Source of the DNA: Phascolarctos cinereus
Taxonomy: Eukaryota; Chordata; Mammalia; Diprotodontia; Phascolarctidae
NCBI RefSeq assembly: GCF_002099425.1
Contig: NW_018344252.1
Location: 930,001-994,000 of the forward strand
Direction: 5' to 3'
Length of the DNA: 64,000 bases
The position numbers were made by a program, and so were the translations under genes. This document shows positions 41,275 to 51,985 of this stretch, in pieces. How positions within the stretch are numbered: the stretch's first letter is position 1; each line of letters opens with the position of its first letter. The notes under the pieces are model-generated. The model searched no databases. It saw only the letters and a program-made list of their open reading frames with translations, and had not been told where the DNA came from.

Positions 41275-43287
41275 ATGAACAGTCAGAGCTCGGAAGAGAA
41301 AGCGCATGAAGCCCCCCAGCTGGCCTTATTTCGAGGGGAGAAATGTGGGAAGGTGTTGACACCTGAAGGAACATCCACCTTCCTTCCCACACTCTGGGAC
41401 TCGGCCCCCCACCTCGGCCCACAGGATGCTCAGGAAGCCTGTTTGCACACTCCGGGGGCGGATGAGGAAAGGATTTCCTTATCCAATTCTTGTACCAAAG
41501 CGTTTGCAGGGGACGAGGACTTTTCTCAGGAGGCATGGCCTTTGTCCGAAAGGTCAGGGATGCGTGGTGAGGCCCCAGAGGGGTCCTGGGTGAGTGACAA
41601 GATGGGTCTGCCAGAGCCAGAATACCGGTATAACAGTGCCCGGGCTCAGAGGGTCCAGCTCTCAGGGCCCAGAGAGTGGAGATATGACTGCGGAGATGCT
41701 AACAGGACCCCGAGCCATGCTGTGCTCGGCCTGGAAGAAGGGTGGGAAATGAAGGGCACAGGCCGGGGCACTGTGGCAACGCCTGACGCCCTGGACGCAG
41801 CAGCTCCGCAGGGAAGCCTGCCCCACCCGGAGCTCCCGCACGGCCAAGCTATGGCAGCCCCCGCCTGTTCTTCTGACATGTGTGCAAGAGACAACTCGGC
41901 TGGCGAGGACTCTGGGATCCCACTGGGGGCCGCTTCCCAGGAGCCTTGTGAGGGCTCCAACACCACGTATCTGGTTATATCAGAGACGGCCATGCAGATA
42001 GATGTCCCGGAAGATGCCGAGAGCCAGCGCTCTGCAGAGAAGATGCTCGGTGCTCTCGCCAATGGCTTTCAGCAGGAAATGACCGAAGTCCCCGGGCCAC
42101 ATTTGGAAGGGGTTAACGGTTCATGGACGTCTCTAACAGAAAAGGCTTTTGGCTCACGTGAAGACCAACCCAATGGGGAGCCCCCTTTGCAGACTTTGTG
42201 TGCCCCAGCTGTGCCTCTGTCAGGGCACTGTCCAGAGGTTGACCGCCCTGTGGACAGGCCATCTTTCAATGACCCCGCAGAACAGCCGTGCCAGCCAGGA
42301 GACCGACTGAATGAGACAGCCTCTCCTGAGGGCAGCCTGGGTGGCGGAAGCCATCCTGGGGGAACCCCGCCGTCGGGAAGTCATCCACAGAGCTGGGAAG
42401 TGGCCCCATCTCCTGGGTCTCGGGGGCAGGGAGCAGATGGTGTTTCCAGTCCCACTGATGTTGATTATCGGCCACCAGCTATCCCAGGGTGCTCCAATGA
42501 GACTTTTTCTGTCTCGCTTCCCGAGAAAGCAAAGGAGAAACCTTCTGAAAAAGGAAAAATCCCTCGAGAGCTGGCCAAGCACCCCAGCAGGAAAATGCCC
42601 CCTATCAAGGGGCTAAAGCCTGCCCTCGGCAAAGTCCTGGGAAAACCTGCACCCAAGCCAGGGAGCCCAGCAGGCAACAGCCTCCACAAGATGGAGAAGA
42701 TCAGCTTTCCCAGGCCCAACTTCAAGAACGTGAAAGCCAAGGTAATCTCTCGCGGGGCGCTGCGGCCCCGAGAGCCGGTGACTGCTGCTGCGGCCAGGCC
42801 CCTGCCGCCTCCAGGGCCCCTGCCGGGGGAGCCTTCCTTGAGCAGCGGGCCTGGCAGAGCCGAGTGCAAGGCCGGTGCCAAGGCAGAGGTCCTCCCAAGT
42901 AAGAGCCACAGGCCGCACCTCCTTAAGCTCATTAGCAGCCAGGTCGTGCATGTCACAACGCATTCCAGAAACGCTTGCCGGGAGGCTCCCCGAGCAGCCC
43001 GGGAGCCGAGAGCAAACCATGGAGGCGGCCCCCAAGCCAGTCTGTCCACGGCCGGGCACCTGCCAGGGTCTGCGGCTGGAGCCATGGGGCCCCGCCGGGG
43101 CGCGGATGCCCCAGGTGCACCCATGAGAACAGCGGAATCAGCTCTGCGAGAGCCTCGAGCTCCCGCCTCCGATGGAGCTAGCACTGAGAGGCAGAAGAGC
43201 GCTGACGGAGGCACGCCCGTGCCCCTGGGCACCCAGGAAGCGCAGAGGGAGGTGGTGACTGCTCCGTCTGCCTGCGGTCCCACCCTG
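41275..43287 (+). CDS. MTUS1: MTUS1 first coding exon (N-terminal 671 residues of the long ATIP3-type isoform)
   Basis: This exon encodes the N-terminal two thirds of a microtubule-associated scaffold protein; long MTUS1/ATIP3 isoforms bind and stabilise microtubules, while the EB1- and AT2-receptor-related literature mostly concerns parts further along. Seen: the exon starts at 41235 after a strong pyrimidine tract and CAG. An in-frame TGA at 41257 precedes the ATG at 41275, which has A at -3. The frame stays open to a CTG|GTGAGT donor at 43287/43288, phase 0. The N-terminal half is acidic and low in complexity. Two blocks match my recollection of human MTUS1: ISFPRPNFKNVKAKV (residues 476-490; human ISYPRPNFKNVKAKV) and LISSQVVHVTTHSRNA (552-567; human LITSQAVHVTTHSKNA). 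The last 100 residues are Ala/Gly/Arg-rich and poorly conserved. The exon is shorter than the human one, which encodes roughly 750 residues. The paralogue MTUS2 fits worse. Confidence 0.93.
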
Positions 43288-43399
43288 GTGAGTTTTCCTT
43301 GGGCCTGGTTTGGTGGACAGTGGCCTGGGAGAGCCCTGGAAATGGCTCAAAAGTCACACCCGCAGTTGGGATGATGGTGCGACTTCAAAATGGAGGTGG

Positions 43400-43635
43400 A
43401 TTTGTGTTGGAGGGTTCTTAGCCTGTCTGGCAGCACTGAAGTGCTGGACTTGGAGCCAGGAAGACCTGAGTTCAAGTCTTCCTGTCTCCCACCTACTGGG
43501 CAAGTTCCCTAAGCTACCCTCTGAGCTCAGTTTCCCCACCTGTAAAATGGGGGCAATAATAGTGGTATTACCTACCCCACAGGGTGCTTATGTGAGTAAA
43601 TGCATACACTTGCCTTTGCAAACTTGGACTAGCTG
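43400..43635 (+). repeat. MIR/CORE SINE, forward
   Basis: GAAGACCTGAGTTCAAGTCT, CTCAGTTTCCCCACCTGTAA and ATGGGGGCAATAATAGTGGT. Confidence 0.85.
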
Positions 43636-44039
43636 TAGACATGTAGTGGTTGATGATAAAAACTCAGGGCTTTGAGTCTTCCCCCACCTCCAGGCTTGGC
43701 TGGCATCTCCATTAGGCCACGGAATTGGGGGATGGTGGGCTGGAAGGGATCAGTGGGCGCCGGGTGGGGCGAGGAGTGGGAGGGGAATGGGAGGCCGGAG
43801 GAACTTGGCCTGCTGGCATTTGGCACCAATTTGCACTTGTCTACCTAAGTCTCACACTCGACAGGGAGGGTGGGTAGAAAGTAATTTGCTTGTAAATTGT
43901 GACATGGGCTGTGTGAGAATCTATCGGACCTGGGGCCAGTGTGAGCTGGATGGCCAGCCCCCAGGGGTCAGCCACCAGGTGAGGAGACCTTGTCTGAGTA
44001 CTGTGATTAAAGTCCGGATGTTCCCAGGGACTGAAGAAG
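43636..44039. other. Unrecognised intronic sequence
   Basis: No supported feature. Confidence 0.4.
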
Positions 44040-44265
44040 GCAAACAAGACCGCAAAGAATAATCATAAGAGCAGATCCTTGAATGTGTGCAACCACAACC
44101 CTGGGAGGCAGCAATGATTTTTCTCCCCATTTTACAGTTGAAGAAACCAAGGCAAACAGGGGTGAAGTGACTTGCCCAGGGCCACACAGCCAGTAACTAT
44201 CTGAGGTAGAATTTGAACCTGGGTCTTCCTGACTCCGCTTTCCCACAGAGCTCATTATCTTTGTG
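44040..44265 (-). repeat. MIR/CORE SINE, antisense
   Basis: TCCCCATTTTACAGTTGAAG, AGTGACTTGCCCAGGGCCAC and GAATTTGAACCTGGGTCTTC. Confidence 0.88.
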
Positions 44266-45139
44266 GGTCACCTCCAGAATTCCCCGTTTCTGTGGAAGGT
44301 TCCACCATTCTTCCGAGCCTCCCGCTTTGTCATCTCAGTGTGGACTCCATCTCCCCACCATCCCTCCAATCAGCAGACAAGCCTCCTGCTTCCTCTTCCC
44401 CAGCATCTCTCCCATTGGACGACCTCTCCCCTCCAGAGCTGTGGCCCTGATTCAGACCCTTCCCTGCCACGGTCTGACCAGGCCACTCCCCTGCCCTTCA
44501 GAGGCTCCATCGATTCAGCCAGCATCTCTGTGCCGCTGACTGTGAGATCGATGGGTGCAGCCCTAACCTCTCTCCTGACCTCCAGGCTCCCATAGACGTC
44601 CTGTAGACGTCTTGGAAGCATGTCCCAAACTGAACTCTTTCTCTCTCCCCCAAACCCTCCCCTCTTCCCAGATTCCCTATTACTGTGGGTGCACCAGCAC
44701 CTCTTTGGACTCCTCACTGTCTATCGCCAGCCAGATCTAAGCCATGGCCAACGCCTGTTGGTTTTCCCTTTGCGACATCTCCCAAATGCGCCCCCTCCTC
44801 TGCTCTGACGTGGCCACCCCCCAGTGTCAGCCTTCATCACCTCACACTGGGACTGTTGCAATGGCTGCTGGGGTGGGGGGGGCAGCTGCCTGCCTCGGGC
44901 TCCCCCCACTCCAACCCATCCTTCACTCAGCCACCAAAGCAACTTTCATAAAGCCCAGGTCTGACCACATTGCCCCTCTCCCCAGACACTAAGTAACCCC
45001 CAGAGGCTCCGAATCACCTTCAGAGTCAAAGATGGAATCCTCTGTTGGGCCCTTGAAGCCCTTCATCGCCCAGCCTGTCCTTCCTGTCCAGTATCATACT
45101 TCGCTCCCCAACACGTCCTCTTCTATCCAGGGCCCCTGG

Positions 45140-45355
45140 CTTTCTGGCTGTCCCTGAACACAACCCTTGATCTCTGGGCTCTGGGCATGCTCTCTGGCTG
45201 TCCCCCCAGCCCAGAATGCTCTCTGCTCTGCCTCCTGGCCTCCCAGGCTTTCTGCATGTCCCTGAACACAACCCTCCGTCTTTGGGCCCTGGGCACGCTC
45301 TGTGGCTGTCCCCCCAGCCCAGAACGCTCTCTGCTGTGCCTCCTGACTTCCCTGG
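45140..45355 (+). repeat. 108-bp tandem duplication inside the L2 piece
   Basis: Unit 1 begins CTTTCTGGCTGTCCCTGAAC at 45140 and unit 2 CTTTCTGCATGTCCCTGAAC at 45248. Both contain CACAACCCT, GGCTGTCCCCCCAGCCCAGA and CTCTGCT-TGCCTCCTG. They differ at several sites, so the duplication is not recent. Confidence 0.93.
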
Positions 45356-45436
45356 CCTCCTTCCAGGCCCATCTCAAATCCCACCTTGTACAGAAGCCTT
45401 CCCCAAGCCCTTCTGATCCCAGGGCCTCCCTCTCTT

Positions 45437-45603
45437 TTTGTTTTGTTTTGTTTTATTTTTTTCTTTTGGCTAGCAATGGGGTTAAGTGACTTGCCCAGGG
45501 TCACACAGCTACTACGTGTTATGTGTCTGAGGCCGGATTTGAGCTCAGGTCCTCCTGAATCCGGGGCCGGTGCTCCATCCACTGAGCCATCTAGCTGCCC
45601 CTG
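45437..45603 (-). mobile_element. tRNA-derived marsupial SINE, antisense, with target-site duplication
   Basis: A (TTTTG)n/T-rich tail is followed by GCAATGGGGTTAAGTGACTT and CCTCCTGAATCCGGGGCCGG, ending CCATCTAGCTGCCCCT. A 15-bp duplication, GGGCCTCCCTCTCTT, flanks it (45422-45436 and 45604-45618), showing insertion into the L2. Confidence 0.95.
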
Positions 45604-45794
45604 GGGCCTCCCTCTCTTAATTTTCCCCTGTTATTCTGGTGTGTAGCTTCCCTGGCCTCATTGTTGTCTGCTTTGTCAGACCATGCGCTCCTTGAGGACT
45701 GTCTTTTGTCTTTCTGTATCTCCCCAGGTATCAGTCCAGAGACTGACACATACAGTAAGTGTTTAATATGTGCTCATTGACTGCCTGACTGCTT

Positions 45795-46115
45795 CTGGGA
45801 TCAAGCGTAGACTGTGTTTTGTTGTTGTTGTTTTTTTTTAAGGCCCTTCACCACTGGGCCTCGACTTATCATCCAAGCCTCATGCGTTACTCGTCTTCTT
45901 TCACTCTATGGACTCTCCAGACTGGCCTTCTCTCCAATTCGTACTGACAGTCCTCCAATCTCCACTCTCCATGCCTTTGCCTTGGCTGTTCCCCCTGCCT
46001 GGATTGCCCTCCCTGCTTGCTTTTGCTTCATACAGACCCTTCCCTTCTTATTCCTTTTTTTCAGTTTAAAAGACCTTTTCTACTTGCCAGACCTGTTGTG
46101 ATGATGCATCCTCTA
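45795..46115 (+). repeat. Second L2-type 3' fragment, sense
   Basis: GGATCAAGCGTAGACTGTGT, AAGGCCCTTCACCACTGGGC, CCTTGGCTGTTCCCCCTGCC and TGGATTGCCCTCCC follow the same order as the piece at 45.03-45.35 kb. Confidence 0.72.
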
Positions 46116-46379
46116 AGGGTGGAGATTTGAGTTAGTCACTGGTGACTTGAAAGGGAAAACTTTGGAGAAGCTCAGGGAGGTGGAGGGCTGGAGCCCCAGG
46201 TTCTGCCAAGTCAGAGGGAGGGTCTTCACGTGGGGGCCGGTGGCAGAATGGCCATCGGGGATGACAGAGCGTTTGGGTGCATCGGAGCTCATCCGATGAG
46301 CACACCCCTCGACTGGTTGCTAATGGGGTTGTCAGCTTTGGGGGGGGTCCTCTGATGGAGTGCACCAGGCCTGTCAGCC

Positions 46380-47218
46380 TCGTGCTGCTTAACACTTTGA
46401 TCAACAATTCTAATGAAGGCATAGATGGCTTTGCTGATCAGATTTGCCAATAGCACAAAGCTGGGAGGGATTATTAGCATGTTGGATGTGGGAAGTAAGA
46501 TCCCGAAAGATGTGAGCTGCTTAGGATGATGGATTAAATCTGATAAGATGACATTTGACAGAGATAAATATAAAATCCTGAATTTGCATCTTAAAAAATC
46601 AGCTCCAGGGTGGAGGAGGGCCTGGCCAGAACAGTGCATGGGTGTCTGTGGGGACTGTGGAGTCAGCATAAAGCAGATGTGCCAGGGGGCGAGGTCATTA
46701 AGAGTGCCATAGGGGTACCCACCTACAGAGATATTGGGACCACTCGCTGGCCTCTGACCCGGTCAGACTCTGTTGGGAATAGCATGTTTGGATCCAGACT
46801 CTTCACCTTGGAAGTGTCTGGAGGACAGAGGGTGACCAGTATGGTCAGGGGTTTCAAGGCTAGGCTATATTGAGAGTCAGTTGAAAGGAGATGGGGGACG
46901 TGACCTCCATCTTTTTAAGTATGGGGAGAGCTATCCCGTGGAAGAGGAATTAACTTTGTTCTGCTTGGCTCCAGAGGGTAGAACAAGAGCCACGGGGGTA
47001 TGGGAAGGTGCACAGATGCAGGTCCAGGGAAACACTTCCCACCTCCTAAGGCTGGTGTCCCTGCGTGGAAGGGGCTGCCGGGAGAGATGATGCTTCCCCC
47101 TTACTTGGAGGGGTTCAAGCAGAGGCCACACGGCCATTTGTGGATTGGGTCCTGTTGAGTTAACGGTTGGAATCCAGTCTCTGAGGTCCCTTTAAATGCG
47201 ATCCCGTGATTCTAGGAT
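46380..47218 (+). mobile_element. L3/CR1 LINE 3' piece, sense
   Basis: The 5' side keeps GATCAGATTTGCCAATAGCA and CAAAGCTGGG, a decayed version of the reverse-transcriptase FADDTKL region. The rest follows the CR1 3' order to GGGCTGCCGGGAGAGATGAT, ACTTGGAGGGGTTCAAGCAG and a GCGATCCCGTGATTCTAGG terminus. It is heavily mutated and ancient. Confidence 0.82.
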
Positions 47219-49150
47219 GGAGGGTCAGTCTGCCTAAGCTGAGAGCACTTCCTGGCCAGAGAGTGACAGGGAGGAATGTTCAGCTGTCACTTCTGGGGCT
47301 GCCTCCAAGGAGATGGAGGCTGCCGTCCCCTCCCCACACCGCCGGGAGCCTTGAAACTCGGAGAAAAGTTGGCTTCTGTGTGCTGACCAGCTGCGTGCGC
47401 TCCGTGACCGAGGATGGTTAGAAGTGTCATCTGAGGAATCATTAGACGCACATCCTTCTGGGTCCTGCAAGGATGAGGAGGTGCTGGAAGAGTCTCTTAG
47501 GGACCCTTCAGGGATCCAGGTGGTTAAAGCTCATTTGTTAGCTTTGGACCTGTTGGCCTTCAGCTTTCTAAAATGCCCTTGGGCTTTGGTTGTCTGTCCA
47601 ACTGAGCCCTCATGGGTCGTTCTAGAGTCTGAAGGAGAGGCTGGCCCAGCTCCGGGAAGGCCTTGCACCTGAGCGAAGCGTTGGCCTCATTCTTCCCTGG
47701 GTAGGGCGGGAGGCTTTGTGGCTCGGGGGGCATAGCCTAAGCTCGTGAGGGAGACCTTGCGTGTTAGCAGATTTATGGTGGAGAAAGGGAACTCCATCAT
47801 TCGGTGGCCATCGGGAGAATGGGTATCCAGAAGCTTGGACGTTGTGCCCCTAAATATGAAGGGGGAAGACCTCCTCCTTGGAGCACTGATACTCTTCCGC
47901 CTCCCTCCTCAGCCAGCATTTACAGCAGGAAATTTATTCCCAGGCCCGAGACGTGGCCTGTCCTTCTTGTCCGTGTTTTCAAGTCCGAGCTGAGGTTGAG
48001 ACTAGGTCCTCTTGGGAGGTTGTAGCTGATTTCTGCTGCTTAGATTGAGGCGGGGCAGTGCGGGCCAAGCCCTTTCTCTCACTGTGTTCCCATCCTACCC
48101 TGGGTCAGTATTGGTGGATACATGGAGGCTGGCCCTGGGTTAGGCCTGAGTGGGGGACCCAGGGCATCAGGGCTGACCTGAGCCTTCTTGAGGAGTGTTA
48201 GGCCTTTGTATGGAGTCCAGCTCCTTCATTTTACAGATGAGGAAACTGAGTCACAGAGCAATTAAGTGACTTGGCCTGTTTCCCATAGCTAGTAAATATC
48301 TGGGGCAGGATTTGAGACCAGCTCTTCTTGACTCTAAGCCTGGTGCTCAAAACCTAGAGGTGTTCATGTTGGACATTATGATGGACACAGAGCCAGGCAT
48401 TTGGACTATTCACTCAAATGGAGTTAGCTGTTAGTGGCAGGAGAAGGCTGCAGCTGAATCCTGTATTTTAAGTCCCAAGTGCAAATTACCATTAATGAGA
48501 CAGTTTGGCTGGTGTTTGCCAAAGTGAAGCATGCCTCTAGGTTCCTGGCCTTCCCCTAGAGTATTAAAGGTTAAGCGGGCCTCCCTTTGAAGAGAAGGTT
48601 GTCTGCCTGGCAGTTTGGGATCATGGCTTCTGGTCCAGCTCCCGCAGCTTTGCCCTCTACACATTGGCACTCAGCCCGGCTCTCGGGGGTCTGGTCGGGA
48701 CACTGCTGAGGGAGGCTCTTCCCCGGGCCCTGGCCCCCAGACCCACCTGCTCCTCCCTCCAGTCTTTCTCCCAGAGGCTCCCAGGTTGGGACTGCGGTCA
48801 GCTAGGCAGCTTTGCCCTTTGGAACAGGTGGTCCCCGCCTTTGTCTAGGACTGAGAAACAAAGGGGCCTTTGGTATCACCTTGTCCTGACTGTCAGGCTT
48901 CTCAGTGGGGAGAAACTGAGGCTGTGCAGTGATTTCTCCAAGGGCACAGAGGCAGTTAGGGACAGGGTGTGAATCCAGATCCTCTGACTCTTTCTTCCAG
49001 CCAGATTTTTACTTTTAGGTTTTCCCTTTAAAAAAAATCATTCTATTAAACAAAGTGCTATTTAACTGTTTATCTCTCAAGGAACCACCACTAGGAAACA
49101 AAAGAGGATCAGCCCAGTTATGGGAATTAAATGTTTTCTGTTTTCCCACA
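47219..49150. other. Intron between the MTUS1 coding exons, with two MIRs
   Basis: Inverted MIR copies lie at about 48205-48355 (TTCATTTTACAGATGAGGAA, then ATAGCTAGTAAATATCTG) and 48885-49000 (GGGGAGAAACTGAGGCTGTG). The remainder is unrecognised. The acceptor tract of the next exon begins near 49130. Confidence 0.6.
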
Positions 49151-49151
49151 G

Positions 49152-49350
49152 GCTTCCACACCGAAATCGCCACCCGTGGCTGGCAGAAATGGGTCTAAGC
49201 ATGACCCCTTGGGACTCAGTAAAATCCCTGTTCCCAAGATGAAAGTCTGGCCGTCAGTTTCCTGTCGGAGGCGAAGCACCGCCGAGTCCAGGACTTTCCA
49301 CGCCGAGCGCGCTTTGTCCCCCCCGAGAGCCAGGCGCGTGTCCAGTTCTG
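49152..49350 (+). CDS. MTUS1: MTUS1 second coding exon (basic microtubule-binding region)
   Basis: This 199-bp exon continues MTUS1 in frame from the preceding exon across a 5,864-bp intron. The acceptor is TTTTCCCACAG|GCT and the donor TCTG|GTAAGAA. It begins in phase 0 and ends with one base of the next codon, so it cannot be skipped without a frameshift. It encodes about 66 residues. The pattern matches human MTUS1 from ASKTTTTSGRN to RRVSSSG: here it opens ASTPKSP-VAGRN, then VPKMKV-PSVSCRRRS, and ends with ALSPPRARRVSSSG. It is strongly basic and rich in Ser-Pro sites. In human ATIP3 the basic central region around here is reported to contribute to microtubule binding; that is family knowledge. 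Exons encoding SLKSPALRRTGSTPS and the coiled coil were not found before 64000 and presumably lie downstream. Confidence 0.92.
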
Positions 49351-49539
49351 GTAAGAATCGGTGGCCCTCGGCTGCTGGCTTCCCCGGCTGGGGTGGCACG
49401 CTTCTCTTTGACCTTATCACCTGCCTCTGCTCTTCTGACCAACTGGAAGGTGCCAGCGAGGATGCTCTCTGGTTTGAGCCACTCCCCGGGTTCTCATCTG
49501 TCTCCTTCCCACCAGCGCGGCCCCGTGTCTTCTCCTCTT

Positions 49540-50030
49540 AGCGTCTCAGTGGGAGCCAGGAGGTTGAAACTCGTGCCCTGGGTGACACAGCCAGTGTGTG
49601 TGGGGAACTTGAACCCGGGCCCTCATGGCCGCAAGGATGGCTCTCCTGTCTGTGCCTTCACACTGCCTCTCCCAAATGCAGGCCTGGTGTGGTGCTCTGA
49701 TCCCGGTTCTTGGCTGTGCAGGGATATTTCCCTACAGCCTGGGATATGGATGATTGCCCAGGAAGGCCCAGCCTTTAGACTGATCGTGGGTGTAAACACC
49801 TGGTTCTGGAATCCAGAGTTGGGTCTCTGAGGGCAGGAGCTGGAAGCTACCTGTGTAGGCCTGCCTCCCTTCTGTGTTGCTTCTGTACCAGAAGTCCATG
49901 CAAGATGTGGGCAGGGTGATCGTAGAATGGCAGGTGGATGTGCCCGAGGCCAGGCCCATTTTACAGGAACAGTAACTGAGTCCTAAAGACAGGGAGAGAC
50001 AGGGGTTAGTGGGAGGGGGCTTCAAAGCCT
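49540..50030. repeat. Degraded MIR fragments
   Basis: CCTGGGTGACACAGCCAGTG near 49580 and CCCATTTTACAGGAACAGTA near 49955 are inverted MIR cores; the sequence between is unassigned. Confidence 0.6.
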
Positions 50031-50399
50031 CCTTGGCCATTTCCAGCTGAGAGTGTTGGCAGTGGTCTTCAGGATGGGAAGCTGCCACAGGCCTTGTGTG
50101 AGGGGCCGGGCCACAGAGCTTGACGAGTGACCGTCTTTCTGAATGTCGGGCAAGAGGGAACGTGGTGGAGGAGGGAAGCCAGCCAGGTCGTGGAGGCCTT
50201 TTCCTTCTCTCCGCCTCACACTTGTAGCCGCTTGAGAGCCTCCACTGGCCTGGGTTTTAGCTTTCCCCCATAGCAAGGTTATGAGGTCGGCCAGCCTCAT
50301 TGGGGGACACCCCTCAGCTGGCTCATTGACGTGTTACCCTGCTAAGCGGAGGTCCAGGGTAATCCAGGACTCTCTTTGCATAGTCCTCATGAATAACTA
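50031..50399. other. Unrecognised sequence
   Basis: No supported feature. Confidence 0.4.
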
Positions 50400-51010
50400 C
50401 GGTCACGATGTCTCTTTTATTAATTAACCTGCCCCAGTTTATTATGTATTATTTAATAAACTAGAAAAAACCCTTTTCCCATAAGCAGTAGAAAGCATAT
50501 CTATCTGTATAGCAAAACCCCTAATTTCCTGTCATTAACTGGACATTAAAGTTACTGGCTATACCATTTATGGACAGTGCAATCAATCCTAACACAAATA
50601 TGTAAACTATTTCCATCATTTTAGCTACAAATATAAGATTAAGGCTGGCGTTGCCTCTAGCCATCACTGCAAACGATCTCATCTTTCAGTTCCCCCAAAA
50701 TACCAAAGAAAAACTTTTTCAAGGATCTTTTTTTGGGGGGGGGTTAGGCAGTAGGGTTAAGTGACTTGACCAGGGTCACACAGCTAGTAAGTGTTATGTG
50801 TCTAAGGCCGGATTTGAACTCAGGTTCTCCTGAATCCAGGGCTGGTGCTCTATCCACTGTGCTACCTAGCTGCCCCAAGAATCATTTTTGCAAGATCAAG
50901 ATTGACATAGTTTCATTAGGAAATAATATCCCTCCAGCATCTTTAAGCTAAAAGCTAAAAAGTTTAAGTTAAAACTACCACCTCTATAACATTCCGCTTG
51001 ACCCTTAAAG
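50400..51010. other. AT-rich island of unknown origin
   Basis: The base composition changes abruptly to A/T-rich (TTATTAATTAACCTGCCCCA, then TTATTTAATAAACTAGAAAA), with poly-purine words such as AGCTAAAAGCTAAAAAGTTT. A SINE interrupts it. I cannot name a family. It might be an old mobile-element remnant or unique sequence. Confidence 0.5.
50728..50876 (-). mobile_element. tRNA-derived marsupial SINE, antisense
   Basis: A T/G-run, then GGCAGTAGGGTTAAGTGACT, CAGGGTCACACAGCTAGTAA, CCTGAATCCAGGGCTGGTGC and CTACCTAGCTGCCCC. Imperfect flanking repeats (CAAGGATCTTTTT and CAAGAATCATTTTT) suggest a target-site duplication. Confidence 0.93.
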
Positions 51011-51364
51011 ACAGAGTAGCAGACCTGCTGCTTCTGTGAGAGAAGCTAGTGAAACGGGTGTTATACTAAGATAAGCAGGCAGGGATCCTGAGGGCAGCTG
51101 AGTGGGTGTGGGTTGGTCACCTTCAGAAAAGACCCAGGAGAATGGGGTCAGTGTGGCCTCCACTCTCGTCACCACCCTTCAAAGGTGTGTGGACAGGAAG
51201 GAGAGAGGTCAGTCATACTCTTAACAGCTGACTGGGGAGGGACTTCAGTGAACATTTAGCCCAATCCACACTCGATCAGAAACTCCCCACTCTGGCATCC
51301 CTGATGAGTCTTCACCTGAAGAGTGATGGGGGCCTTCCTCGCCAATGCAGCCCTTAGACCACTC
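51011..51364. other. Unrecognised sequence
   Basis: No supported feature. Confidence 0.4.
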
Positions 51365-51985
51365 TTTTTTTTTTAAATTTTATTAATTTATTTTGATTTA
51401 TCAACAATCACTTCCATGTGCTTTTGAGTTGAAAATTTTTCTCCCCCTTCCTCCCCAAGATGGCTCACAATCTGATATAGGCTTTACATTTATATTCCTA
51501 TTGAACATATTTTCACATTAGTGAAGTTGTAAGTAAAAATTAAAACCAATACGAGGAACCATCAGAAAGATGAAACAAAACTCAACAGAAGGTAAAAATA
51601 AGTGATAGCGATTCGACTTCCGTAGTTCTTTCTTTGGATGTGGACAGCATTTTCCATCCCGAGGCCTCTGGAGATGTCTTAGATCCTTGTAATGCTGAGA
51701 GAAGGTCTCAGTTTAACAATATTAGTCATCACACAATGTGGCTGTTATTGTGTACAAAGTCCTCTTGGTTCTGCTCACTTCACTCAGCATCAGACCATAC
51801 AAGTCTTTCCAGGTTTTTCTGCAGTCAGCCTGTTCATCATTTCTTACAGCACAATAGCATTCCATTACATTCATATACCACAATCTGCTCAGCCACTCCC
51901 CAGTTGATGGGCATCCTCTCAATTTCCAATTCTTTGCCACCACAAAAAGAGCTGCTATGAAGATTTTTGTACATGTGGGCTTGGA
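51365..51985 (-). mobile_element. L1 LINE 3' piece (ORF2 end and 3'UTR), antisense
   Basis: From the T-rich 3' end (51365) the minus strand covers a 3'UTR nearly identical in layout to 4290-4530, then the ORF2 C-terminus KNWKLRGCPSTGEWLSRLWY and RNDEQADCRKTWKDLYGLML. It is 5'-truncated at about 51985. Confidence 0.93.

Larger units (their letters stand above)
44275..45780 (+). mobile_element. L2-type LINE 3' region, sense, split by a SINE
   Basis: This is the sense version of the family seen reversed in intron 1: AAGCCCAGGTCTGACCACAT, then CCCAGAGGCTCCGAATCACC, CTCTGTTGGGCCCTTGAAGC, CTTCATCGCCCAGCC and, past the SINE, CTCCTTGAGGACTGTCTTTT and AGTAAGTGTTTAATATGTGC. It contains a 108-bp internal tandem duplication. 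No intact ORF remains. Confidence 0.8.

Noticed and set aside
42465-43283. 272-codon minus-strand frame opposite the MTUS1 exon
   Set aside because: It is a shadow of the GC-rich real coding frame. No motif, and the plus strand has splice sites, the right phase and recognised MTUS1 blocks.
41275-43287. MTUS2 rather than MTUS1
   Set aside because: The PRPNFKNVKAKV and SQ-VHVTTHS-NA blocks and the following RRVSSSG exon match MTUS1 as I recall it; MTUS2 lacks them in this order.
45094-45582. Minus-strand frame with an apparent 36-residue protein repeat
   Set aside because: The repeat is the 108-bp DNA duplication in an L2 relic, and the frame continues into an inverted SINE.
50400-51010. Endogenous retrovirus or LTR
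   Set aside because: AT-rich island without recognisable LTR ends, primer-binding site or viral protein similarity. I saw no clear retroviral relic elsewhere in the window.
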